Source of the DNA: JAILLW01 sp045640905
Lineage (GTDB): Bacteria > Bacillota > Clostridia > Lachnospirales > Lachnospiraceae
Length of the DNA stretch: 28,518 bases
Direction: 5' to 3'
NCBI GenBank assembly: GCA_045640905.1
Contig: JAZUFW010000053.1
Span: 1 to 28,518 of the forward strand
This document shows positions 7,951 to 15,122 of this stretch, piece after piece (within the stretch, counting starts at the first letter, position 1; the number at the start of each line of letters is the position of its first letter). The position numbers and the translations under genes were made by a program. Below the pieces are notes generated by a model that was not told where the DNA came from, did no database searches, and saw only the letters and a list, made by a program, of their open reading frames with translations.

Positions 7951-9211
7951 CGGCTTGCCCCTTTACTCGAAGTAAATCGTATTCATCGGTTTCATCGCTC
8001 AATTCAACCCACAAAGCCTGCTTGGGATGCGGAGCGCTTTCTACTTTTTCATTATCCATTGTTGTTAAGGATAGCACTTTGGTAAACACATTTCTACCGT
8101 CAGGTTTCATAATTTCTATGGTATCTCCGACGCTGAATTTGTTTCTTTGTGTTATTCTGGCAAAAAATCCCGTCGAAGCATTAGGACCATCAGGGAAAAT
8201 CTCTCGGGCACTTTCTTCGACAATACCCAAATAAACATACTCATTTACGTATGTATTACTGCCGTAAACCTGCGTGTTTTCATCAGGTTTTCCAAAATAG
8301 AATCCCGTAGTGAACTGTCTGTAAGTGCACTTGGAAATCTCACTTTTATAATAATCCATATTGGCACGATACTTTTCTTCGCTCTCAAAGTAATCGTCTA
8401 TTGCCTGTCTGTAAGTTCTGGCTACAGCCGCAACATAAAGTGCCGTCTTCATTCTGCCTTCGATTTTAAAGCTGTCAATTCCGGCATTAATCATTTCGGG
8501 GATGTGCTCAATCATGCACAAATCCTTTGAATTAAAGATGTACGTTCCGCGCTCGTTTTCAAATACGGGGTAATACTCTCCGGGGCGCTCTTCTTCCATA
8601 AGGTAGTATTTCCATCTGCAAGGATGCGTACATGCTCCTTTGTTGGCGTCGCGCCCTGCCAAAAAGCTGCTTAACAGACATCTGCCGGAGTAGGAAATAC
8701 ACATGGCACCGTGCATAAAACTTTCTATTTCCATATCCTCAGGAATATTTTTTCTGATTTCACTGATTTCGTATAAAGAAAGTTCTCTGGCGGAAACCAC
8801 TCTCTTTGCACCCATTTTGTACCAGAAATTATATGTTAAATAATTGGTATTATTGGCCTGCGTCGAAATATGAATATCCGTTTCGGGACAAACTTCCCTG
8901 GCTATCGTAAACATTCCCGGATCGGAAATAATAAGTGCGTCCGGCTTTATTTCTTTTAATTCTTCAAAATAACGTCTCGCACCGTCCAAATCGGCATTAT
9001 GCGCAATAATATTGGCTGTGACATACACCTTTACATTACGTTCATGTGCAAAGCGTATCCCCTCAGCCATCTCTTCGATTGTAAAATTCTTGGCTTTGGC
9101 ACGCAGTCCAAAAGCTTCACCGCCTATATATACGGCATCTGCCCCGAAGATAACAGCTTCTTTTAGCACTTCGAGGGAACTGGCCGGAACCAGCAACTCG
9201 GGTTTTTTCAT
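7937..9211 (-). CDS. U32-family protein, TrhP-like tRNA U34 hydroxylation protein
   Basis: A 424-residue U32 'peptidase' family protein. It opens KPELLVPASSLEVLKEAV with the family's TIM-barrel start and carries the U32 signature ESFMHGAMCISYSGRCLLS (C171, C178) plus C194 and C198 (GACTHPCRWK), the cysteines thought to bind an iron-sulfur cluster. B. subtilis TrhP1/TrhP2 (YrrN/YrrO) make 5-hydroxyuridine at tRNA position 34 from prephenate; the length here matches TrhP2. The trmR-like gene directly upstream, overlapping it by 4 bases (ATGA), is the methylase of the next step, which supports this role over proteolysis. Only one U32 gene is present, whereas B. subtilis has two in tandem. Confidence 0.85.
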   Translation of the reverse strand: MKKPELLVPASSLEVLKEAVIFGADAVYIGGEAFGLRAKAKNFTIEEMAEGIRFAHERNVKVYVTANIIAHNADLDGARRYFEELKEIKPDALIISDPGMFTIAREVCPETDIHISTQANNTNYLTYNFWYKMGAKRVVSARELSLYEISEIRKNIPEDMEIESFMHGAMCISYSGRCLLSSFLAGRDANKGACTHPCRWKYYLMEEERPGEYYPVFENERGTYIFNSKDLCMIEHIPEMINAGIDSFKIEGRMKTALYVAAVARTYRQAIDDYFESEEKYRANMDYYKSEISKCTYRQFTTGFYFGKPDENTQVYGSNTYVNEYVYLGIVEESAREIFPDGPNASTGFFARITQRNKFSVGDTIEIMKPDGRNVFTKVLSLTTMDNEKVESAPHPKQALWVELSDETDEYDLLRVKGQADEQD

Positions 9212-9858
9212 TTCGGCTCCTTTTTTACGCTGACGGTTATTCCGTCACCCAATGTCAAAATATCCGTCTGAAGCAAATCATTATGCGTCAATTCGTACAA
9301 ATATTCCCGCATTCTTGAATGAATGGTTCTGTCCCTTCGGTCTACCGCAAACCTTGATTCCATCACGGTACCGTCCTGCAGAACATTATCGGAAAGCAGA
9401 ACTCCTCCGGTTTTTAACAGTCTCAAAATATCCGGAAGGAAATTAATGTACTGCCCTTTCGCAGCATCCATAAAAATCAAATCATATTCGTCGTCGAGTT
9501 CTTTAAGTATCTCGGCAGCATCGCCCTCAAGCAAGGTTATATTCTTTTCTTTTTTTGCCTTGATAAAATTCTCTTTGGCGATTGGTATTCTCTTTTCGTA
9601 TTTTTCGATGGTCGTAATCCGGCAATCCGAAGGAGCGTATTCCGACATCAGTAATGCAGAAAAACCAATGGCCGTCCCCACCTCCAGAATTTTCTTTGGC
9701 TTAACAAGCGTCAAAAGCATTTTCATAAAGCTTTGCATCTGAGGTCTTATTATCGGCACATTGGTTTCCAATGCATATTTTTCAAGTTCGTTCAAAAAGG
9801 GGGTATTGCCGCTCTGAAAGGAATTAATGAATGTGGCAATTCTCTCTTCCTCAATCAT
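9208..9858 (-). CDS. trmR: SAM-dependent O-methyltransferase, TrmR-like (tRNA 5-hydroxyuridine methylation)
   Basis: Class I Rossmann-fold methyltransferase of 216 residues, the size of B. subtilis YrrM/TrmR. SAM-binding motif I is ILEVGTAIGFSALLMSEYAP, the acidic end of strand 2 is ITTIEKYEKR, and the metal/catalytic region is DLIFMDAAKGQYINFLPD with VLLSDNVLQDG further on, the pattern of metal-dependent O-methyltransferases. TrmR converts ho5U34 to mo5U34 in tRNA. The gene order MltG-like - trmR - U32 matches B. subtilis yrrL-yrrM-yrrN/O, so the tRNA role is favoured over a catechol-type small-molecule substrate. It starts 3 bases after the MltG-like gene. Confidence 0.85.
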   Translation of the reverse strand: MIEEERIATFINSFQSGNTPFLNELEKYALETNVPIIRPQMQSFMKMLLTLVKPKKILEVGTAIGFSALLMSEYAPSDCRITTIEKYEKRIPIAKENFIKAKKEKNITLLEGDAAEILKELDDEYDLIFMDAAKGQYINFLPDILRLLKTGGVLLSDNVLQDGTVMESRFAVDRRDRTIHSRMREYLYELTHNDLLQTDILTLGDGITVSVKKEPK

Positions 9859-9861
9859 TGA

Positions 9862-10362
9862 TTACTCCTCCGTATCCGCAGGCAATTCCTCACCTTCAAA
9901 TTCTCCGGTTATCTCGTTTTCGGGGTTGAGCGGTGCTTCTTCGATGCTCTCTTCTTCCGTGTTGCTTACACTGCTTACGGTATCGGATGTATCATTTTCC
10001 GCAGGTGTCGACATTATCTGCAGCATCTCGGCAGCTTTCATGTCGGTGCTCAGGTCATACATACCGGGTTGAATCCTGTCATGATATGCGGATAACAGTT
10101 CCTGAACCACAAACAGTTTTGAATCGGCTATCAGTCCTTTGTCCTCAAGCATGGTCGCTATATCCTTTACGGAAGCATCCTCAGCAATTCCCACGGTAAT
10201 GGTTCTGCCGTTGTTTGCAGACATCGGCTCATCGGCGAACACTCTGTATCCGAAATCGTATGCTTTTGTAATACCTTTGAAAATTAACATGACAGCAAAC
10301 GCCAAAACAACGACTTTAACTATCGTATCAAGTGCGGTTCCTATCAAAGATTTGATGTTCAT
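9862..10362 (-). CDS. MltG/YceG-like membrane protein lacking the transglycosylase catalytic domain
   Basis: A 166-residue protein with one N-terminal membrane segment (about residues 13-32, TIVKVVVLAFAVMLIFKGI) and an extracytoplasmic LysM-like domain (about 52-120) whose ITVGIAEDASVKDIATMLEDKG and IQPGMYDLSTDMKAAEMLQIMS match the N-terminal half of MltG. The rest is a disordered acidic tail rich in Glu, Thr and Ser. Full MltG is over 300 residues and continues into the catalytic domain with the essential glutamate, which is absent here. It occupies the B. subtilis yrrL (mltG) position between ruvX/DUF1292 and trmR. It could be a regulator or binding partner in cell-wall synthesis, but not a transglycosylase by itself. 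ATGA overlap with ylbF. Confidence 0.75.
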   Translation of the reverse strand: MNIKSLIGTALDTIVKVVVLAFAVMLIFKGITKAYDFGYRVFADEPMSANNGRTITVGIAEDASVKDIATMLEDKGLIADSKLFVVQELLSAYHDRIQPGMYDLSTDMKAAEMLQIMSTPAENDTSDTVSSVSNTEEESIEEAPLNPENEITGEFEGEELPADTEE

Positions 10363-10691
10363 ACCTTAAATTCCAATCCCTCTATAATTCTGGTGTTGAT
10401 TTTCTGCATCATCTTTACCAATGCATTCTCTGCACTCAGAAAATCATTAACCAACGGATTTTCCAAAAAACTTTCGTATCTTAAATTAAATTCCTCTATC
10501 TTGTCAAACAGTTCATCGCCTTCAAAGCTGTTTTGCATGACAAAATTTTCCTGACGGTACTTATTAATCTGTTCCATTAATTCCGGATACATCTGTATTT
10601 TGCGTACCTGCATATCATACTGATGATATGTATCCGTAGAACGAATCTTTGAAATAAAAAGCTCAGTTTCATCAAGAATAAATGAATCCAT
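10359..10691 (-). CDS. YlbF/YmcA-family protein
   Basis: A 110-residue alpha-helical protein of the DUF964 group (YlbF/YmcA). Members in B. subtilis form a complex with YaaT that binds RNase Y and steers mRNA maturation; others have unknown roles. The helical body includes YHQYDMQVRKIQMYPELMEQINKYR and the conserved ending NPLVNDFLSAENALVKMMQKINTRI. Start is the ATG at 10691 (MDSFILDETELF), with GGAGGT nine bases upstream inside the RNase J gene; a longer frame reaching 10751 would overlap RNase J by 61 bases without a site. Its position after RNase J, sharing one base of the stop codon (TAATG), suggests a link to RNA turnover, which is inference. Confidence 0.85.
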   Translation of the reverse strand: MDSFILDETELFISKIRSTDTYHQYDMQVRKIQMYPELMEQINKYRQENFVMQNSFEGDELFDKIEEFNLRYESFLENPLVNDFLSAENALVKMMQKINTRIIEGLEFKV

Positions 10692-12370
10692 TAAACAGAA
10701 ACCTCCATTATTATTGGAATAATACTGGGTCTGCGTTTTGTCTTTTTCCAAACGTAGCCACTTAAGGAATCCCGAATCGTGCTTTTTATTTTATTAACAT
10801 CCTTTACCCCTCTGTCTATACAGTCAAAAACAGCTTCCGTAACAATATTTAAGGATTCTTCCATCATGTCAGCGGATTCTTTGACATAGACAAAACCTTT
10901 TGACTCTATCTGCGGTCCGCCTATCAGGCTTTCCTTGTTGGCATCCATGCAAAAGGCCACCACGATAATACCATCTTCTGCGAGTTTTTGTCTATCCCGC
11001 AACACCGCATTACCTACATCGCCGACACCCAAACCGTCTACCATAATGGCACCGGCATGAACTTTTCCGACTACTTCGGCTTCATCTTCGGTAATATCAA
11101 GAACATCTCCCGAGCTCAATATGAATATATTTTCTTCGGGGATTCCCAGCTGTCTGGCCAATTTGGCGTGTGCCTTTAAATGCTTAAATTCCCCGTGAAC
11201 GGGAATGGCATATTGGGGTCGAACGAGCGAATATATCAGCTTAATTTCTTCCTGACAGGCATGTCCCGAAACATGTACATCCTGGAAGATAACATCCGCG
11301 CCTTTTCGCAGCAGTTCGTTAATTACATTCGTAACGGCTTTTTCATTTCCGGGTATCGGATGCGATGAAAAGATAACCGTATCCCTGTCTGTTATCTTAA
11401 TCTTTTTGTGCGTTCCGTTGGCCATACGGGAAAGCGCTGCCATACTTTCACCCTGAGATCCCGTCGTAATAATGACGGTGCGCTCATCGGGATAATTTTT
11501 CAAATTCTCAAGTTCGATAAGGGTGTTCTCGGGAACATCCAGCCTTTGAAGTTTCCGTGCGGTATCAATGATGCTGACCATGCTTCGTCCTTCAACCACT
11601 ACCTTACGATTGAACTTGTAGGCCGTATTAATAATCTGCTGCACACGGTCTACGTTGGAAGCAAAGGTAGCGATGATAATACGGGTAGTATCATGCTCCT
11701 CGAAGAGGTCATCCAAACTTCGTCCGACGCTTTTTTCCGAAGGAGTAAAGCCTTCTCTTTCGACATTAGTCGAATCGCACATCAGAGCCAACACGCCCTT
11801 TTTTCCTATTTCGGCAAAGCGCTGCAAATCAATTGCGTCTCCGAAAACAGGCGTATAGTCAACTTTAAAGTCACCGGTGTGAACCACGATTCCCGCAGGC
11901 GAATATATTGCCAGCGCTGCAGCATCAACTATACTGTGATTTGTTCTGATAAATTCTATTCTGAACTGGCCCAGATTAATTGACTGTCCGAAAGTAACCA
12001 CCTTTCTTCGGGTCGATTCCATCAGGCCGTGTTCCGTCAATTTGTTTTCGATAATGCCCATTGTCAGGGCTGTTGCATAAATCGGTACATTCACTTCCTT
12101 TAAAACATAAGGAATGGCACCGATATGGTCTTCATGACCGTGGGTAATAATAAACCCTTTAACTTTTTTAATATTATCTTTTAGATAAGTAACATCGGGA
12201 ATAACCAAATCTATTCCCAGCATATCGTCTTCCGGAAAGGCCAATCCGCAGTCCACTATAATAATACTGTCTTCGTACTCAAAGACAGTTATATTCATGC
12301 CTATCTGCTCCAAGCCCCCAAGCGGAATGATACGCAGTCCGGATGCTCTCATCATATCATTCTTGCTCAA
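10691..12370 (-). CDS. rnj: Ribonuclease J
   Basis: Metallo-beta-lactamase/beta-CASP ribonuclease with 5'-3' exonuclease and endonuclease activity, central to mRNA decay and rRNA maturation in Bacillota. The 559 residues match RNase J1/J2 (about 555). Zinc ligands HGHEDH are at 77-82 (THGHEDHIGAIP), with further ligands in HTGDFKVD; beta-CASP motifs include SSHPIPGNE and HVSGHACQEEI, followed by PVHGEFKHL. The start is TTG at 12370 behind GGAGG with 8-base spacing; an ATG inside that spacer is followed after one codon by a stop, so TTG is the credible start. It is 18 bases after the DUF1292 gene. J1 versus J2 cannot be told from this alone. Confidence 0.95.
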   Translation of the reverse strand: MSKNDMMRASGLRIIPLGGLEQIGMNITVFEYEDSIIIVDCGLAFPEDDMLGIDLVIPDVTYLKDNIKKVKGFIITHGHEDHIGAIPYVLKEVNVPIYATALTMGIIENKLTEHGLMESTRRKVVTFGQSINLGQFRIEFIRTNHSIVDAAALAIYSPAGIVVHTGDFKVDYTPVFGDAIDLQRFAEIGKKGVLALMCDSTNVEREGFTPSEKSVGRSLDDLFEEHDTTRIIIATFASNVDRVQQIINTAYKFNRKVVVEGRSMVSIIDTARKLQRLDVPENTLIELENLKNYPDERTVIITTGSQGESMAALSRMANGTHKKIKITDRDTVIFSSHPIPGNEKAVTNVINELLRKGADVIFQDVHVSGHACQEEIKLIYSLVRPQYAIPVHGEFKHLKAHAKLARQLGIPEENIFILSSGDVLDITEDEAEVVGKVHAGAIMVDGLGVGDVGNAVLRDRQKLAEDGIIVVAFCMDANKESLIGGPQIESKGFVYVKESADMMEESLNIVTEAVFDCIDRGVKDVNKIKSTIRDSLSGYVWKKTKRRPSIIPIIMEVSV

Positions 12371-12388
12371 TACATAAACCTCCGAATA

Positions 12389-12646
12389 TTACCTGATATC
12401 AACGTCTTCCAGCAGGCTTTCGAAAAGCGTAGATAATGCATTCAGTTCGTCATCGTCATCAACGATTTCATACATTACTTCACCCTTTTCTCCTGCTTCA
12501 TTTTCACGCAGAATCAAAGCTTCCGCTTCTTCCGATTCCTCATCATCCGTAACCAAAATATAATTTTTGCCCGACAATTTAGCCTGTTCCAAAACATAGA
12601 ACAATACTTCATTGCCTTCTTCATCTGTAAACTTTATATTTTCCAT
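12389..12646 (-). CDS. DUF1292 family protein (YrzB-like)
   Basis: A small, strongly acidic protein of 85 residues. It begins NIKFTDEEGNEVLFYVLEQ and has the short NYILVTDDEE and VMYEIVDDDDELNAL blocks typical of DUF1292. Function is unknown. In Bacillota it commonly lies between ruvX (yrrK) and mltG (yrrL), as it does here, and it begins 2 bases after ruvX ends, so co-translation is expected. Confidence 0.9.
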   Translation of the reverse strand: MENIKFTDEEGNEVLFYVLEQAKLSGKNYILVTDDEESEEAEALILRENEAGEKGEVMYEIVDDDDELNALSTLFESLLEDVDIR

Positions 12647-12648
12647 TT

Positions 12649-13080
12649 CTATTCCTTGCTGTTTGATTTAAAGTCGAGATAGTTTTGCAAAATAAGTGTG
12701 GCTGCAATCATGTCCACATACTCTTTGCGGTTTTCTCTTCTGATTCCGGCTTCCATCATGGTTTTATCGGCAACTACCGTAGTTAGTCTTTCGTCCCACA
12801 TATGTACCGGCAAACCCGTTCTTCGTTCCAGTTTTTCTTTAAACTCGAGCGACAAATTAGCTCTGTCCCCCACGGTATCATTCATGTTTTTGGGAAATCC
12901 CAAAACTATCTCACCGACTTCATATTCCGCTATCAGTTCTTCTATTCTCGCAAGCGTCTGTCGCAAATGGTTCTCGTCCTTGCGCCTGACTATTTCCACA
13001 CCCTGCGCCGTGATAAACAGAGGATCCGATATAGCCACTCCTACGGTCTTTGAACCGTAATCAAGTCCCATTATTCTCAT
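12649..13080 (-). CDS. ruvX: RuvX/YqgF family RNase H-like nuclease (putative Holliday junction resolvase)
   Basis: A 143-residue RNase H-fold nuclease. It opens with MRIMGLDYGSKTVGVAISDP, in which the Asp of GLDYG is the first catalytic acid, followed by GEIVLGFPKNMNDTVGDRA and VHMWDERLTTVVADK (second acidic cluster), then EYVDMIAATLILQNYLD with the last Asp. YqgF proteins are proposed either to resolve Holliday junctions or to process pre-16S rRNA; the close proximity of RNase J is compatible with the latter but does not prove it. It starts 3 bases after ireB. Confidence 0.95.
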   Translation of the reverse strand: MRIMGLDYGSKTVGVAISDPLFITAQGVEIVRRKDENHLRQTLARIEELIAEYEVGEIVLGFPKNMNDTVGDRANLSLEFKEKLERRTGLPVHMWDERLTTVVADKTMMEAGIRRENRKEYVDMIAATLILQNYLDFKSNSKE

Positions 13081-13083
13081 AAA

Positions 13084-13344
13084 CTAATCCCAATGATTCA
13101 TCTTAATATATTCAGTGAGCATTTCTTCGACTATCTCATCGCGCTCCAGCTTCATGATCTTGGATCTGGCGCCCATATGGCTCGTAACGTATGTAGGGTC
13201 ACCGGACATAATGTATCCGACTATCTGATTGACGGGATTATAGCCTTTGTCATTCATCGCATCGCATACTTCATGCAGTATCTGTTTAACTGAGGCAGAG
13301 TCCGTCTCTACCTGAAAATATTGTGTATTTCCTAAATCTTCCAT
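13084..13344 (-). CDS. ireB: IreB-family regulatory phosphoprotein (YrzL-like)
   Basis: An 86-residue DUF965 protein. The body VKQILHEVCDAMNDKGYNPVNQIVGYIMSGDPTYVTSHMGARSKI is the highly conserved family core. In Enterococcus, IreB is phosphorylated on N-terminal threonines by the PASTA kinase IreK and controls cephalosporin tolerance and cell-wall precursor supply; here the N-terminus has a Thr at position 7, so phosphorylation is possible but unverified. The order ireB-ruvX-DUF1292 is the usual Bacillota arrangement (downstream of alaS in Bacillus; not here). No convincing promoter is visible in the 50-base gap to mtaB. Confidence 0.93.
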   Translation of the reverse strand: MEDLGNTQYFQVETDSASVKQILHEVCDAMNDKGYNPVNQIVGYIMSGDPTYVTSHMGARSKIMKLERDEIVEEMLTEYIKMNHWD

Positions 13345-13394
13345 ATACTCTCCATTTCAAAAAAACACCAAAACATACCAAGTTTTATTTTACC

Positions 13395-14738
13395 TTATTT
13401 GTCCTCAAATGACAACGTATCAACATCCTTGCAAAGGCTCATTATTTGACCTTTCAGGTTTTGAGAAGATTTCATTTTGACCTTAATATATTCTCTCGTA
13501 TGGCCGGTGAAATATCCGTTCTTTTCTTCTTCGAACAAAACCTCTACCGTACGGCTTTCATACGATTGTCTGAATTCGTCGGATATTTCCTTATTCAGCT
13601 TAAGGAGCTTTTCGGAACGGATATCCTTATCCTCTTCGCTAACCTGATTCGGAAGTTTGTCCGCAACCGTATTTTTGCGTCTCGAGTACTTAAACACATG
13701 CATTTCATAAAACTTTATTTCTTTTAAAAACTCATAGGTTTTTTCAAATTCCGCTTCGGTTTCTCCCGGAAATCCCACAATTACGTCCGTCGATATAGCC
13801 GGATTGTCAAAATACTGTCTGATTTTATTGATGCTGTCCCTGAACTCGCCGCAGGTATACTTTCGGTTCATTCGCTTTAGGGTTTCATCGCATCCGCTCT
13901 GAAGGGACAAATGAAAATGCGGGCAGATTTTTTGGCATCGGGATATAGCCTTTAAAAACTCCTCGGTAACAAGTCTGGGTTCCAAAGATCCCAGGCGAAT
14001 TCTTTTAATTCCGTCAATATCGGCGCATTTTTCAATCACTTCAATCAAGTCATTATTGGTATAGCCGCCGTCTGCAGCCGCCTCGTTATAGCTTTTAACA
14101 CGACCGTTATCAGGATGAAAATCAAGTCCGTACGAACTTAAATGAATACCCGTCAACACAATTTCTTTGTACCCGTTTTTCGAAAGCAAGCTGACTTCTT
14201 CCAAAATATCCTGCAGTTTTCTGCTTCGTATTCTTCCCCTCGATAAAGGAATGGCACAATACGAACAAAACTGATTGCAGCCGTCCTGAATCTTTACAAA
14301 TGCTCTGGTACGGTCTTCGCACCTTTCAATCAGCATATCTTCATATGGTACATCGTGCGTCAGATCCAAAACCGTATCTTCTTTGAGCGCATGAGTATTC
14401 ATATATTCTTCTATGATATCCGGTAAATCGGCCTTTTTATTATTTCCGATTACTATATCAACAGCTTCGTCATTACGCGCTTTGGCTTCATCCGTCTGCA
14501 CATAGCATCCGACTGCCACTACTATTGCTTCGGGATTTTGCTTTTTGGCCTTATGTAACATTTGTCGGCTTTTTCGGTCGGCAATGTTCGTAACTGTACA
14601 GGTGTTTATGACATAAATGTCGGATTTTGCATCAAATGGTACAATTTTGTAACCCCTTTTAACCATTTCTTGTTGCATATATTCCAATTCATATTCATTT
14701 ACTTTGCATCCTAAGTTTCTAAATGCTATCTTTTTCAT
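13395..14738 (-). CDS. mtaB: tRNA (N6-threonylcarbamoyladenosine(37)-C2)-methylthiotransferase MtaB
   Basis: Radical-SAM enzyme that turns t6A37 into ms2t6A in tRNAs reading ANN codons. Domains in order: MTTase domain with cluster cysteines C11 (NLGCKVNEYE), C47 (NTCTVTN) and C78 (GCYVQ); radical-SAM core with C154, C158 and C161 (DGCNQFCSYC) and a SRGRIRSR stretch; C-terminal TRAM domain (about 375-435). The NLGCKVN start and length separate MtaB from MiaB and RimO. Start is ATG at 14738, preceded by TGAGGA; an in-frame TTG at 14750 would lie on that site. It is 50 bases upstream of ireB, so it may head the long operon. Confidence 0.95.
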   Translation of the reverse strand: MKKIAFRNLGCKVNEYELEYMQQEMVKRGYKIVPFDAKSDIYVINTCTVTNIADRKSRQMLHKAKKQNPEAIVVAVGCYVQTDEAKARNDEAVDIVIGNNKKADLPDIIEEYMNTHALKEDTVLDLTHDVPYEDMLIERCEDRTRAFVKIQDGCNQFCSYCAIPLSRGRIRSRKLQDILEEVSLLSKNGYKEIVLTGIHLSSYGLDFHPDNGRVKSYNEAAADGGYTNNDLIEVIEKCADIDGIKRIRLGSLEPRLVTEEFLKAISRCQKICPHFHLSLQSGCDETLKRMNRKYTCGEFRDSINKIRQYFDNPAISTDVIVGFPGETEAEFEKTYEFLKEIKFYEMHVFKYSRRKNTVADKLPNQVSEEDKDIRSEKLLKLNKEISDEFRQSYESRTVEVLFEEEKNGYFTGHTREYIKVKMKSSQNLKGQIMSLCKDVDTLSFEDK

Positions 14739-14771
14739 GCTTTTCCTCAAAATATTTGGCCTTTTTTCGCA

Positions 14772-14800
14772 TTGACTTTTAGGCAGTTAAATCATAGTAT
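14772..14800 (+). promoter_or_regulatory. Promoter of the HPr-like gene
   Basis: Plus-strand TTGACT (14772-14777), 17-base spacer, TAGTAT (14795-14800). A near-consensus AAGGAGG (14821-14827) lies 8 bases before the ATG at 14836. The gap to the divergent mtaB gene is only about 100 bases, so the two promoters must be close together. Confidence 0.75.
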
Positions 14801-14835
14801 AGTAGATGAAGGTATAGAAAAAGGAGGATTTAAAA

Positions 14836-15066
14836 ATGAAGACAGTACAGATTTCATTAAACTCAATCGACAAGGTTAAGTCTTTCGTAAATGATATTAC
14901 AAAGTTTGACTACGATTTCGATTTAGTATCAGGCAGATACGTAATCGACGCAAAATCAATCATGGGTATTTTCAGCTTAGATCTTTCTAAGCCTATCGAT
15001 TTAAACATCCATGCAGAAGATAATGTTGATGAAGTACTTAAGACTTTAGCACCTTATCAGATTTAG
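14836..15066 (+). CDS. HPr-like protein without the phosphorylatable histidine (Crh-like)
   Basis: A 76-residue HPr-fold protein. The second half (VIDAKSIMGIFSLDLSKPIDLNI) matches the HPr region around regulatory Ser46, here Ser41. The N-terminal GIHARP active-site motif is gone: the stretch reads NSIDKVKSF, with Asp12 aligned to His15. It therefore cannot carry phosphate from PEP to sugar permeases, but could still be phosphorylated on Ser41 by HPr kinase and act with CcpA, as Crh (Gln15) does in Bacillus. It is the only clear plus-strand gene, has its own promoter, a very strong ribosome binding site and terminator, and so is probably highly expressed. The regulatory role is inferred. Confidence 0.85.
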   Translation: MKTVQISLNSIDKVKSFVNDITKFDYDFDLVSGRYVIDAKSIMGIFSLDLSKPIDLNIHAEDNVDEVLKTLAPYQI

Positions 15067-15088
15067 TTTATAACTATCAAAGACTTTA

Positions 15089-15122
15089 GGCACATCCGTT
15101 TAGGATGTGCCTTTTTCTTTTT
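15089..15122 (+). terminator. Intrinsic terminator of the HPr-like gene
   Basis: GGCACATCC (15089-15097), loop GTTTA, GGATGTGCC (15103-15111), then CTTTTTCTTTTT-type U-tract. A textbook plus-strand terminator 22 bases after the stop codon; it reaches the stop codon of the convergent thiI gene and may slow minus-strand transcription too, although the minus-strand side lacks a U-tract. Confidence 0.92.

Noticed and set aside
10692..10751. Longer start for the YlbF-like protein (20 extra residues)
   Set aside because: It would overlap RNase J by 61 bases without a ribosome binding site, whereas GGAGGT is properly placed before the ATG at 10691.
11408..11983. Plus-strand open frame of 191 aa
   Set aside because: Antisense to the catalytic part of RNase J; no start site or motif.
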